DNA from: Sulfurimonas sp.
GTDB taxonomy: Bacteria > Campylobacterota > Campylobacteria > Campylobacterales > Sulfurimonadaceae
DNA: 6,204 bases
Assembly (NCBI GenBank): GCA_015487435.1
Contig: WFPU01000086.1
Span: 1 to 6,204, forward strand
Direction of reading: 5' to 3'
In this document: piece after piece, positions 1 through 6,137 of the stretch
Layout: every line of letters begins with the position of its first letter
Numbering within the stretch: position 1 is the stretch's first letter
The notes under the pieces: model-generated
Told to the model about the DNA's origin: nothing
Database searches by the model: none
Seen by the model: only the letters and a program-made list of their open reading frames with translations
Made by a program: the position numbers and the translations under genes

Positions 1-21
1 AGATATAAAGATGAATAGTGA

Positions 22-663
22 TTAAATAACATCAAAAAGACCAAGTTGTACAGGCATATAAGAATTTAAAGCACATTCTAGAATATGTTTACCAATTTCA
101 TAATCAACTTGATTACGTATAACCTGCTGTTTATTCTTAATATCTTTATATTTTGAAATATCAAAATCAGTTAAAGAAGAAATATTCACTTTCTGAATCT
201 TATACTTTTTTTCAATAGAAAAATCATAAATATGAAAATTAGACCAATAAATATGTCTATCAATAGTTACAGAAGGAAAAATTAGCGGTTTATAATATGG
301 TTTAACATTTTCAACTACAAATTTATTTCTACAATGATGTTTCAAAAAAATAATAATTTCATATAGAGATAAGTCAGGGAAAACAGGAACATTGATACCC
401 ATCTTATTATTTATACAATCAACTTTACATTTTCTAGCTCTACTGTGAGATTGACAAGGCGGGCTAGCCCAAATAAAATCAAATTCTCTATAATGATGCA
501 ACAGGTAATCTTTTGCATCTGCAACAATTAAATTATCATATGGAAATCTATCCTTATAAGCTCGTGCTATTGCAGAATCAAATTCAACAGCAGTAATTTC
601 ATGTTCATTACCCCATAGTTTTCTATTACCACCAATACCAGCATATAGATTTAAAATTTTCAT
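22..663 (-). CDS. Small cytosine-C5 DNA methyltransferase
   Basis: Predicted to transfer a methyl group from S-adenosylmethionine to carbon 5 of cytosine in DNA. The 213-residue protein shows the family motifs in order: motif I NLYAGIGG (5-12), the motif II acidic residue E27 (TAVEFD), motif IV SPPCQS with catalytic Cys70, motif VI VVENV (116-120) with Glu118, motif VIII RHIYW (136-140), and a motif X-like helix near QVIRNQVDYEIG (180-191). Typical C5 enzymes exceed 300 residues. Here only about 40 Lys-rich residues separate motifs VIII and X, so the target-recognition domain is minimal and the recognised sequence cannot be predicted. The C-terminus reads QLGLFDVI, resembling a beta-clamp-binding peptide. 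The ATG overlaps the rep stop by one base (TAATG), and GAGGGAG lies upstream as a ribosome site. It is therefore probably co-translated with rep. The family call is strong. The roles suggested for it (anti-restriction or replication control) are inference. Confidence 0.9.
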   Translation of the reverse strand: MKILNLYAGIGGNRKLWGNEHEITAVEFDSAIARAYKDRFPYDNLIVADAKDYLLHHYREFDFIWASPPCQSHSRARKCKVDCINNKMGINVPVFPDLSLYEIIIFLKHHCRNKFVVENVKPYYKPLIFPSVTIDRHIYWSNFHIYDFSIEKKYKIQKVNISSLTDFDISKYKDIKNKQQVIRNQVDYEIGKHILECALNSYMPVQLGLFDVI

Positions 664-1994
664 TAAAAAGCTCCCTCTAATTCAAAATACTCATTAACTT
701 TTTCCATTGCATCCAATGGAAGAATATCTTCATCAAGATAACCTCTGTCTATTAAAAGATTACGTGTGTGCATGTAGTGTTTATCATCTACTAAATCAAT
801 ATCAAGGTTATTAAAATAATTGTATAACTCGAAATCTGTCATTTGGTATGGCATCTTTTTAGGTTTAACAATCTCTTTGTTTATATAAACGAATTGCTCT
901 CCATCTATGATAACATCGATAGGTTTTTGAACCTTTTTCTCTCTAAATAATGGCTCAAATTCGCCCTCTAAATATGTATGATCCGATTCATAAAGTTTTT
1001 CATACCAATTAACAGGTTTTGGAGTGTATATAACTCCGTGTTCATTCTCTATACTTGCTATTTTCCTTGTAGTAGTATCCAAATAAACTGCGATATCCTG
1101 TGAACGATAGTCCTTAGTAAGATCACGCAAAGAATACATGCCGTTTAATTTGCGATAGACTTCAAGAGCTACAAACGTGCGTGAAGTATAAAAGCGACTA
1201 ATTCCGTGATACAGATACCAGAGCGTAAGATTTGAAATATCACTCTTCTCATCCCTAAGATCATCAAGAGTCTTTAAAACATACTTCATAAGATATCTTA
1301 CAGGACTTTTTACATTTGTTTCCACTTTACCAAGCGGAGCAGGATATAAACGCTTTAAAGCCTTAACAATGCGCTCAACCTTATCATCAGGAACGAAAAG
1401 AGATATATGTAAATGTGGTGTACCATCTTTGTGTGGCTCAGTTACACGGAAGTAACAGCGATCATCTTTATCTACACTTTTAAAGCTTCTATCATCAAAT
1501 AATCTTTTTAAGTTACGTGAGAGCTGCACAGAAGCGTTACGAGGAGTATATTTATCAACTGAATTACCAAAATATAAATAAGATTCAAAAGAACCATCAT
1601 AGCACTTAAAACGAATATCACAATTTAAAAATTTATATCTCACACCATTAATAAGCGTATATTTATTAGATAGAAATTTACGACCGCCAAACTTTGGATT
1701 ATTTACAAGTTTACGATTTATAGTTTTTTTAGGATGCCATTCTGATGGCAAAGTAAGCGTAATAAAGATATTTTTTAAATTTCTTTCTTCTGCATATTCA
1801 TAGATTGACCAAGCTCGATGCTGAAGTTCTGCCACGTATCTATTAGAATTTATATAGCTATTTGCCACAAAGTCAGCAAATGGAACTATTTTTCCATCTA
1901 ATTGGATGCCATTAGATTGCATATACTCACGATTAAACTTTAATTTGTCGTAAGCCTTTTTAATTTGATAGTCTGTCATTCCGTAATTTTTCAT
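663..1994 (-). CDS. Rolling-circle replication initiator (HUH endonuclease, pII/gpA-like)
   Basis: Predicted to nick the double-stranded phage DNA at the plus-strand origin, stay covalently bound through tyrosine and start rolling-circle replication with host polymerase. The 443 residues carry the three superfamily motifs. Motif 1 is the hydrophobic strand FITLTLP (77-83). The metal-binding HUH motif is EPHKDGTPHLH (186-196), with His194 and His196. The YUUKYUUK motif is YLMKYVLK (234-241), with candidate nucleophiles Tyr234 and Tyr238. A two-tyrosine motif is typical of phage gpA/pII-type initiators rather than single-Tyr plasmid Reps. Residues after about 290 are acidic and not recognised. 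The start is set by AAGGAGTGACAAC immediately before the ATG. The gene follows the secretin, as gene II follows gene IV in Ff phages, and its stop overlaps the methyltransferase start. Its A:T balance on the plus strand is about 1:1, unlike the structural genes. No internal pX-like start could be supported. Confidence 0.93.
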   Translation of the reverse strand: MKNYGMTDYQIKKAYDKLKFNREYMQSNGIQLDGKIVPFADFVANSYINSNRYVAELQHRAWSIYEYAEERNLKNIFITLTLPSEWHPKKTINRKLVNNPKFGGRKFLSNKYTLINGVRYKFLNCDIRFKCYDGSFESYLYFGNSVDKYTPRNASVQLSRNLKRLFDDRSFKSVDKDDRCYFRVTEPHKDGTPHLHISLFVPDDKVERIVKALKRLYPAPLGKVETNVKSPVRYLMKYVLKTLDDLRDEKSDISNLTLWYLYHGISRFYTSRTFVALEVYRKLNGMYSLRDLTKDYRSQDIAVYLDTTTRKIASIENEHGVIYTPKPVNWYEKLYESDHTYLEGEFEPLFREKKVQKPIDVIIDGEQFVYINKEIVKPKKMPYQMTDFELYNYFNNLDIDLVDDKHYMHTRNLLIDRGYLDEDILPLDAMEKVNEYFELEGAF

Positions 1995-2007
1995 GTTGTC
2001 ACTCCTT
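1992..2007 (-). promoter_or_regulatory. Rep ribosome binding site, copy 1 of a 16-nt leader
   Basis: On the coding strand this reads AAGGAGTGACAACATG. It is a near-perfect Shine-Dalgarno (AAGGAG) followed by TGACAAC and the rep start codon. The same 16 bases occur before zot (4343-4358). The TGA inside it is the stop of the 32-residue ORF. It is one of the two strongest ribosome sites in the window, which suggests that Rep and Zot are translated at high levels or under shared control. The match is seen directly; the control is inference. Confidence 0.8.
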
Positions 2008-2097
2008 TTTGAATTTGTCCGAAAACTTTTTATAGATAGCCAAGAGAGCTGCCTTGCTCGTTCCTCGCAAGTGCAGCTCTTCTTCTATCCAACTCAT
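1999..2097 (-). CDS. Possible 32-residue basic protein between secretin and rep
   Basis: An ATG overlapping the secretin stop (ATGA) opens a 32-residue frame that starts MSWIEEELHLRG, continues TSKAALLAIYKKFSDKFKKE, and stops four bases before the rep ATG. It fills the only sizeable gap in the operon, so it fits the coupled layout. GAGGT lies just upstream but is only 3 nt from the ATG. The product is predicted helical, with seven Lys/Arg and five Asp/Glu residues, and has no membrane segment. The TSKAALLAIYKKF stretch faintly recalls a helix-turn-helix recognition helix, by eye only. I do not recognise the family. The same DNA contains a strong hairpin (2045-2080), so the frame could instead be a by-product of a noncoding intergenic region. 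Confidence 0.45.
   Translation of the reverse strand: MSWIEEELHLRGTSKAALLAIYKKFSDKFKKE
2045..2080. other. GC-rich hairpin in the gene IV-gene II intergenic position
   Basis: The outer arms AGAGCTGC (2045-2052) and GCAGCTCT (2073-2080) are perfectly complementary. The inner arms CTTGC (2053-2057) and GCAAG (2067-2071) extend the stem, with one bulged base at 2072. This gives 13 base pairs and a 9-base loop. By hand count 21 of 36 bases are G or C, against a strongly AT-rich background. No T-run follows it directly on the coding strand, so a simple intrinsic terminator is unlikely. In Ff phages the packaging-signal hairpin and the replication origins lie between the secretin and rep genes, exactly this position. 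Packaging signal, origin element, or mRNA structure tuning rep translation are all possible. The structure itself is clear; the function is inferred from synteny. Confidence 0.7.
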
Positions 2098-3227
2098 AAG
2101 ACCTCGATAACAATTGACAAAGTTTTTTGACGATTATTATCCACATCGAAACTAAACATACCCCCTAAATATGGTATTTTCATCAAAATAGGAACACCAT
2201 AAGTAGATTTAGATTTTTCCGTTTCTGTAAGACCACTTAAAACAAGAACCTGCCCTTTTTTAAGTTGAAAAGAATTATCTAATGTACGTTTGGAAGTTGT
2301 AGGAGTTAATGAAGATTTATCTATAATAGATTCAATAGTAAAGTGCATATCTATAAAAATAGTATCATTAACAACCTGCGGCAATAAATTAACCTTTAAA
2401 CCTACATCTTTATAATCAACTGTTTGCGTATCAGATTGACTAGCACCTTTTACAGAAGATTTAGAAGTGAGATAAGGCAGATTTTCAACAGCAGTAAAAG
2501 AAACCTTTTTACCACTTTGCACAGTAACGATCGGAGAAGATTCAATCTGAGAAGCTCCAATAGTGTCTAAGAATTTCAATGAAGCAGTAAAACCGAAAGC
2601 AGAATCAAAAACATTAACAGTTGAAGAAGATGGCAAAGTAAGCAAATTAATAAAATAAGCCGTATTTTTTGAAGATGATTTTATATAGCTATTAATATCA
2701 ACTCCACGCTCTTTGACGATAGAATTATCAACCTGCACGACAGTGATTTTAAGTTTGAATTGTTTAGGAACTTTATCGCTAAGAGATATAACAGGCTTTA
2801 TAGCATTATAAACAATAGAATTACATACAAGGACTAAAACATTAGAAGAAGATATATAACTGTATTGCAAATCTTTAAACGATTTCAAAAAAGGCTCAAT
2901 ATCATTAAATAGAAGTGAATGCAACTTAAAAGTATAAGTATGATTCTTATACTCTAAAGGCTGCCTAATATAATAAAATCTATTTGCTTTATCATAAACT
3001 AAAACTAATTTTTTGAGAGCCAACATTCTCTTAAACGCTTGTAATAGAATAATATTTTTATTATTTTGCAAAAAGAAAGAGAACTTATTTGATTCTATAT
3101 CATCATCGACAATAATATTAACATGATGTTGAGCAGAAACCAAACGAGCAAAGTCTTTTAAATTCATTTCTATTGATTCAGCATAAAGAGAAAGAGAAAA
3201 CAAAAGGATCAATAATAACTTTTTCAT
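2094..3227 (-). CDS. Phage secretin, pIV-like outer-membrane channel
   Basis: Forms the gated outer-membrane multimer through which the filament is extruded. The 377-residue protein starts with a signal peptide (MKKLLLILLFSLSLYA, cleavage likely after residue 16). It continues with an N0/STN-like domain (about 20-90) and an N1-type domain (about 95-155), then the secretin core (about 160-377). The core shows ENLPYL (248-253) and the hallmark GVPILMKIPYLGGMF (344-358). The protein ends on the last predicted beta strand (LSIVIEVL), with no C-terminal S-domain, so no pilotin-binding tail is visible. Ff pIV is somewhat longer, at a little over 400 residues. The ATG overlaps the zot stop as ATGA, with GGGGGTGAT upstream as ribosome site, which indicates translational coupling with its inner-membrane partner. 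A chromosomal type II or type IV pilus secretin is unlikely given the short length and the neighbours. Confidence 0.93.
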   Translation of the reverse strand: MKKLLLILLFSLSLYAESIEMNLKDFARLVSAQHHVNIIVDDDIESNKFSFFLQNNKNIILLQAFKRMLALKKLVLVYDKANRFYYIRQPLEYKNHTYTFKLHSLLFNDIEPFLKSFKDLQYSYISSSNVLVLVCNSIVYNAIKPVISLSDKVPKQFKLKITVVQVDNSIVKERGVDINSYIKSSSKNTAYFINLLTLPSSSTVNVFDSAFGFTASLKFLDTIGASQIESSPIVTVQSGKKVSFTAVENLPYLTSKSSVKGASQSDTQTVDYKDVGLKVNLLPQVVNDTIFIDMHFTIESIIDKSSLTPTTSKRTLDNSFQLKKGQVLVLSGLTETEKSKSTYGVPILMKIPYLGGMFSFDVDNNRQKTLSIVIEVL

Positions 3228-4345
3228 TTTTTATCACCCCCAAAAAGAGCAACAGACGAGGGAACATCATTATTCTTTTTTTCTTTTTTATCATCTGAAA
3301 AACTATTAATGATCATCTGGTACGAAACTTCATCAACAACGAGCATATAATCAATATCAGAATAATTATGATAAATAGTCTTTTTAAAGAGAGGGTTAGA
3401 GGCTTTTAAAAAATATAAAACAAACTCAACAGGTATATGAAACTGTTTATATGTACAAACATCATCAACGCAAGAAAAATGTAAAAAATAAGTTTTTTCA
3501 GATATAGAAGAATCATTATACATTGATGAAGAATGACTTTTAATATTTGAAGATTTATTATGATTTTTCTTATGTGTTGGCAGCGGAGAAACTTCATTAC
3601 GCACATGATTAAAATAAGCCCAAGCAGCATACAAGAAAAAAACTATACCTAAGAAAATAAATATATATTTTTTTAAAACAGATTTACGATCAGTCTTATC
3701 GCCAGAAACATATAATTTAGAAACATTTTGATCATAAGGAACAGTGAAAGTCTTTTCCCTGCATTTCTGCGTCATACCAACACAAGAAAAGTAACTTATA
3801 GTAAAACGAGAAGAAACGAGAGCAAGAGAAGGCGGAGACATTCTATAAAAATAGATACCATTTTTTAAATAAGCTTTGTCTATTTGATCAAAATGCTGCG
3901 TAATTATATGTATATCTTGATGCAAGTGTCTATGATAAGTAAGCCACCATAACTGCACTTCATCAACTGTCTTATTAAAATAATCTTGAGCTTCATCAAG
4001 CACAATTAATACATTATAAAGATTTAATTCTTTTGCAACCTCTATCAGCTCTTCATCTGTATAGCCTTTATTAACAGCTAAATGACGTAATTTAGTAAGA
4101 TTTTTCATTAAGAGTTTAAAATCAAGTTTTAAGAGTAGAGGATGAAAGTCATAATTAAATTGATTGATATTTGTATAAACATATCTATACTGATATTTAG
4201 GCGGTAAAGGCTTTACATAATACCTATACCATTGCATAAAAAAATTAGTTTTTAACTTTTCAGGCTTGAACATTTGATAAATCTTATAAACGCTATAGTA
4301 AGATTTACCAGAACCCGAAACACCTGTAACGAAAGTTATTGCCAT
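3224..4345 (-). CDS. zot: Zot/pI-like phage assembly ATPase
   Basis: Inner-membrane ATPase that drives virion assembly and docks with the secretin. Residues 1-200 form the Zot NTPase domain. Walker A is GVSGSGKS (8-15), Walker B is VLIVLDEAQ (112-120), and HIITQ (146-150) is a sensor-like strand. One membrane span follows at about 226-243 (IFIFLGIVFFLYAAWAYF), preceded by basic residues (DRKSVLKK). The topology is therefore N-terminus inside and C-terminus periplasmic. The periplasmic part has a Ser/Asn/His-rich linker (255-285) and a small domain with Cys292 and Cys297, then a charged tail (DDKKEKKNND). The length of 373 is normal for the family. The FCIGRL peptide of Vibrio cholerae Zot is absent, so the name implies no toxin activity. 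The start is fixed by AAGGAGTGACAAC before the ATG. The stop overlaps the secretin start. No convincing internal pXI-like start was found. Confidence 0.95.
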   Translation of the reverse strand: MAITFVTGVSGSGKSYYSVYKIYQMFKPEKLKTNFFMQWYRYYVKPLPPKYQYRYVYTNINQFNYDFHPLLLKLDFKLLMKNLTKLRHLAVNKGYTDEELIEVAKELNLYNVLIVLDEAQDYFNKTVDEVQLWWLTYHRHLHQDIHIITQHFDQIDKAYLKNGIYFYRMSPPSLALVSSRFTISYFSCVGMTQKCREKTFTVPYDQNVSKLYVSGDKTDRKSVLKKYIFIFLGIVFFLYAAWAYFNHVRNEVSPLPTHKKNHNKSSNIKSHSSSMYNDSSISEKTYFLHFSCVDDVCTYKQFHIPVEFVLYFLKASNPLFKKTIYHNYSDIDYMLVVDEVSYQMIINSFSDDKKEKKNNDVPSSVALFGGDKK

Positions 4346-4358
4346 GTTGTCACTCCTT
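4343..4358 (-). promoter_or_regulatory. Zot ribosome binding site, copy 2 of a 16-nt leader
   Basis: The coding-strand sequence AAGGAGTGACAACATG is identical to the rep leader at 1992-2007. It supplies a strong Shine-Dalgarno seven bases from the zot ATG. It lies in the 21-nt gap after the pVI-like gene. The flanks differ between the copies (CTATAC here, TTCAAA before rep), so the shared block ends sharply at the Shine-Dalgarno side. Confidence 0.8.
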
Positions 4359-4366
4359 GTATAGAT

Positions 4367-4750
4367 TTATTGCTGCCAGAGAACACCAATTTTGAAAAAC
4401 TCATTAGAGAGAGAACGAGCGACACTGAAAGAGATCATAGATACTTTATAAACTAAATAAGCAGTAAAGAAAGGCGAAAAAATGGCAAATACATCATTAA
4501 AAGCATTAAAAAAACCAATAGCATGTAAAAAATTAACAACCATACCGAGTAAATCAGTATTAACACCCATATTAGTTACAAAAGCCATAAATGCGTTATA
4601 CTGATCATAAATAAACTTAACAGCATAAAGAATAAAACCAAGTACTACGACATGAGCCGTGATATATGCCGTAGCACCTGCAAATTGTAAACCAACTAAA
4701 ACAGCTTTAGAACCGATTTTAGTCATTATCCATGCAATAACTTTACCCAT
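4367..4750 (-). CDS. pVI-like minor coat / multi-spanning membrane protein
   Basis: A 127-residue, highly hydrophobic protein in the gene VI position between the adhesin and zot. Likely membrane segments are about 15-47 (AVLVGLQFAGATAYITAHVV and following), 66-80 (LLGMVVNFLHAIGF) and 84-112 (FNDVFAIFSPFFTAYLVYKV and following). No signal peptide is evident and there is no cysteine. Size, hydrophobicity and context match the DUF2523/pVI-type proteins that cap the virion end together with pIII in many inoviruses. Primary sequence alone would not identify it, so the call rests on synteny and topology. The ATG follows the pIII-like stop with no gap (TAGATG), with AAGGGGGAT as ribosome site. The gene is in the same frame as zot, separated only by its TAA and seven sense codons. 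Confidence 0.75.
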   Translation of the reverse strand: MGKVIAWIMTKIGSKAVLVGLQFAGATAYITAHVVVLGFILYAVKFIYDQYNAFMAFVTNMGVNTDLLGMVVNFLHAIGFFNAFNDVFAIFSPFFTAYLVYKVSMISFSVARSLSNEFFKIGVLWQQ

Positions 4751-6136
4751 CTAATCCCCCTTACTCATAAGTAATACTTTGACAGAAAAAACAAAGAAAA
4801 GTGCAAAAAATAAGAAATACCAAATATTATAAAGCGTAGTGTAATAAGGCTGCACAACTTGACAAGGATCAAAAGAAACAGGGATAGTCATACCATTTCC
4901 AGTTATAGAGCCTGTATAAGCACAAGAACCACCACTACCAGATGGAATTGTATTAACAAGACCGTTAGACAAAAGATTCTTGACATCATCAATAGAAGTT
5001 TGAATAGAGCTGTATTGACCTTTTAAATCGTTAAAATCAGTAGTAGGATTAAAAGAGGGAATAGCAGTTGAACCATTAGAATCAAACTTGCTAGAGAGAT
5101 CAGATAATAAACTATTAGTAGTATTAACCTCACGTGCTAGAGTAGAAATACCATTATCAATATTCTGTAAATGTTGATTAGAGGCACGAGAATTATTAAA
5201 ATCATTCTCCATTTTCTTTTTGTCTTTGGCATCTTGAGCAGCTTTATCGGCTGCCGAATCTTTTTCAGCTTGAGAGGCATTAGCATCTAAAGACTTTTCA
5301 CAAGAGCCATAGTTATTACGAAAATAACCAGATTCACAATTACAAGTATTAGATGCACTATCCCATGTTTGATGGAAATATGATTCACAATCCCATGGCT
5401 TTTGATTAGCAGGATTTTCAGAAGAGTTGTTATCAACACACTTGATAGAATGATTCGTAACAGTTAAACCATTATGGGTACATTGCTCATAACCTATAAT
5501 AGTTTGATTAATACCACAAGTAGATTGTATTCTATCAAACTCAGCATCACAAGGGTTTGTTTTATGCCGACAATATGTCTTATCCATATCAGCTAAGCCC
5601 ATACCGTCAGAAGTCTCATTACAAACAAAATTAAAATTATTTTGAGATTTATCACAAGCATTAGAAAGCTTTTGACCCAATTGATCACAATTTAAAAAAC
5701 TTAAAACAACACCACGACAAGTGTTGTCACATGACTGCCAATATAATTCACTATAAACAGTACCCGCACCATCATTTACCCAAGTAAAAGAACCTTGGCA
5801 ATCAGATTCAGGAACAGGAAGAACAGTATCATTATCAGGACAAACAGAAGGAAGAGCACATTGAGAACCTTTATCATAAACTTTATAATCATAAAGAGTA
5901 TAATTACCTTGAGCATCAGGGCCACTAAAAGAAGAACAAGTATAAACTTGCGTATCGTTATAAGGATAATCCAAAAAAGAATCAGGAGAACAATTGAAAA
6001 CCTTACCAATAGAAGTTTGGAAAACTTGCAAAGTACCCAAAGTATAGCCAGTACCATTAACATCAACACATACATTAGCATATAAAGAAGATAAAGAAGA
6101 ATAAATAAATAATAAACTATATAGTATTTTTTTCAT
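4751..6136 (-). CDS. pIII/TspB-like receptor-binding minor coat protein
   Basis: Predicted virion-tip adhesin that binds the host receptor, remains membrane-anchored before assembly and releases the filament. The 461 residues start with a signal peptide (MKKILYSLLFIYSSLSSLYA, cleavage after about 20). A cysteine-rich region with 20 cysteines follows (23-279), ending in an EGF-like cluster around CNCESGYF (265-272). Then comes a cysteine-free Ala/Asp/Lys-rich, probably coiled-coil stretch (about 282-395), a Gly/Ser hinge (399-404), and a membrane-proximal Cys405/Cys425 pair. A C-terminal membrane span (about 433-456) ends in a short charged tail (SKGD). This resembles the TspB/pIII architecture of non-Ff inoviruses. 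The receptor-binding part is usually too divergent for homology, so the call rests on topology and synteny. The ATG lies one base after the preceding stop, and only a weak GGG ribosome site precedes it, so coupling to the upstream gene is likely. Confidence 0.82.
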   Translation of the reverse strand: MKKILYSLLFIYSSLSSLYANVCVDVNGTGYTLGTLQVFQTSIGKVFNCSPDSFLDYPYNDTQVYTCSSFSGPDAQGNYTLYDYKVYDKGSQCALPSVCPDNDTVLPVPESDCQGSFTWVNDGAGTVYSELYWQSCDNTCRGVVLSFLNCDQLGQKLSNACDKSQNNFNFVCNETSDGMGLADMDKTYCRHKTNPCDAEFDRIQSTCGINQTIIGYEQCTHNGLTVTNHSIKCVDNNSSENPANQKPWDCESYFHQTWDSASNTCNCESGYFRNNYGSCEKSLDANASQAEKDSAADKAAQDAKDKKKMENDFNNSRASNQHLQNIDNGISTLAREVNTTNSLLSDLSSKFDSNGSTAIPSFNPTTDFNDLKGQYSSIQTSIDDVKNLLSNGLVNTIPSGSGGSCAYTGSITGNGMTIPVSFDPCQVVQPYYTTLYNIWYFLFFALFFVFSVKVLLMSKGD

Positions 6137-6137
6137 T

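Noticed and set aside
1..21. Segment after the methyltransferase stop
   Set aside because: Twenty-one bases with no start codon on the operon strand, no hairpin and no recognisable signal.
655..680. CTTTTTAATGA at the rep/methyltransferase junction resembling the Ff nick context TTCTTTAATAG
   Set aside because: Short AT-rich resemblance fully explained by the rep stop and methyltransferase start; no supporting repeats around it.
2005..2045. Possible promoter for rep (TATCTATAAAAAG upstream of rep on the minus strand)
   Set aside because: TATA-like strings are common in this AT-rich DNA, and the nearest -35-like TTGCGA is about 26 bases away, too far for standard spacing.
2045..2080. Hairpin as a rho-independent terminator or a Xer/dif-type attachment site
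   Set aside because: No T-tract directly follows on the coding strand. The 13-bp bulged stem with 9-base loop does not have the two 11-bp half-sites around a 6-bp centre expected of dif.
3406..3630. Minus-strand ORF of 74 codons inside zot
   Set aside because: Out-of-frame hydrophobic shadow. It is not in the zot frame, so it is not a pXI-type restart product.
3224..4345. Zot as a zonula occludens toxin
   Set aside because: The FCIGRL peptide linked to toxicity in Vibrio cholerae Zot is absent, and the context fits the normal virion-assembly role.
4274..4456. Plus-strand ORF of 60 codons across the zot/pVI-like junction
   Set aside because: It runs antisense over two well-supported genes, lacks a ribosome site and shows no recognisable domain.
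5776..6081. Minus-strand ORF of 101 codons in another frame of the adhesin
   Set aside because: Leu/Ile/Val-rich out-of-frame shadow of a T-rich coding strand, lying inside a gene with signal peptide, cysteine pattern and anchor.
5795..6085. Plus-strand ORF of 96 codons opposite the adhesin
   Set aside because: Its Ile/Arg/Thr-rich low-complexity translation is what antisense reading of an AT-skewed gene gives; there is no motif or ribosome site.
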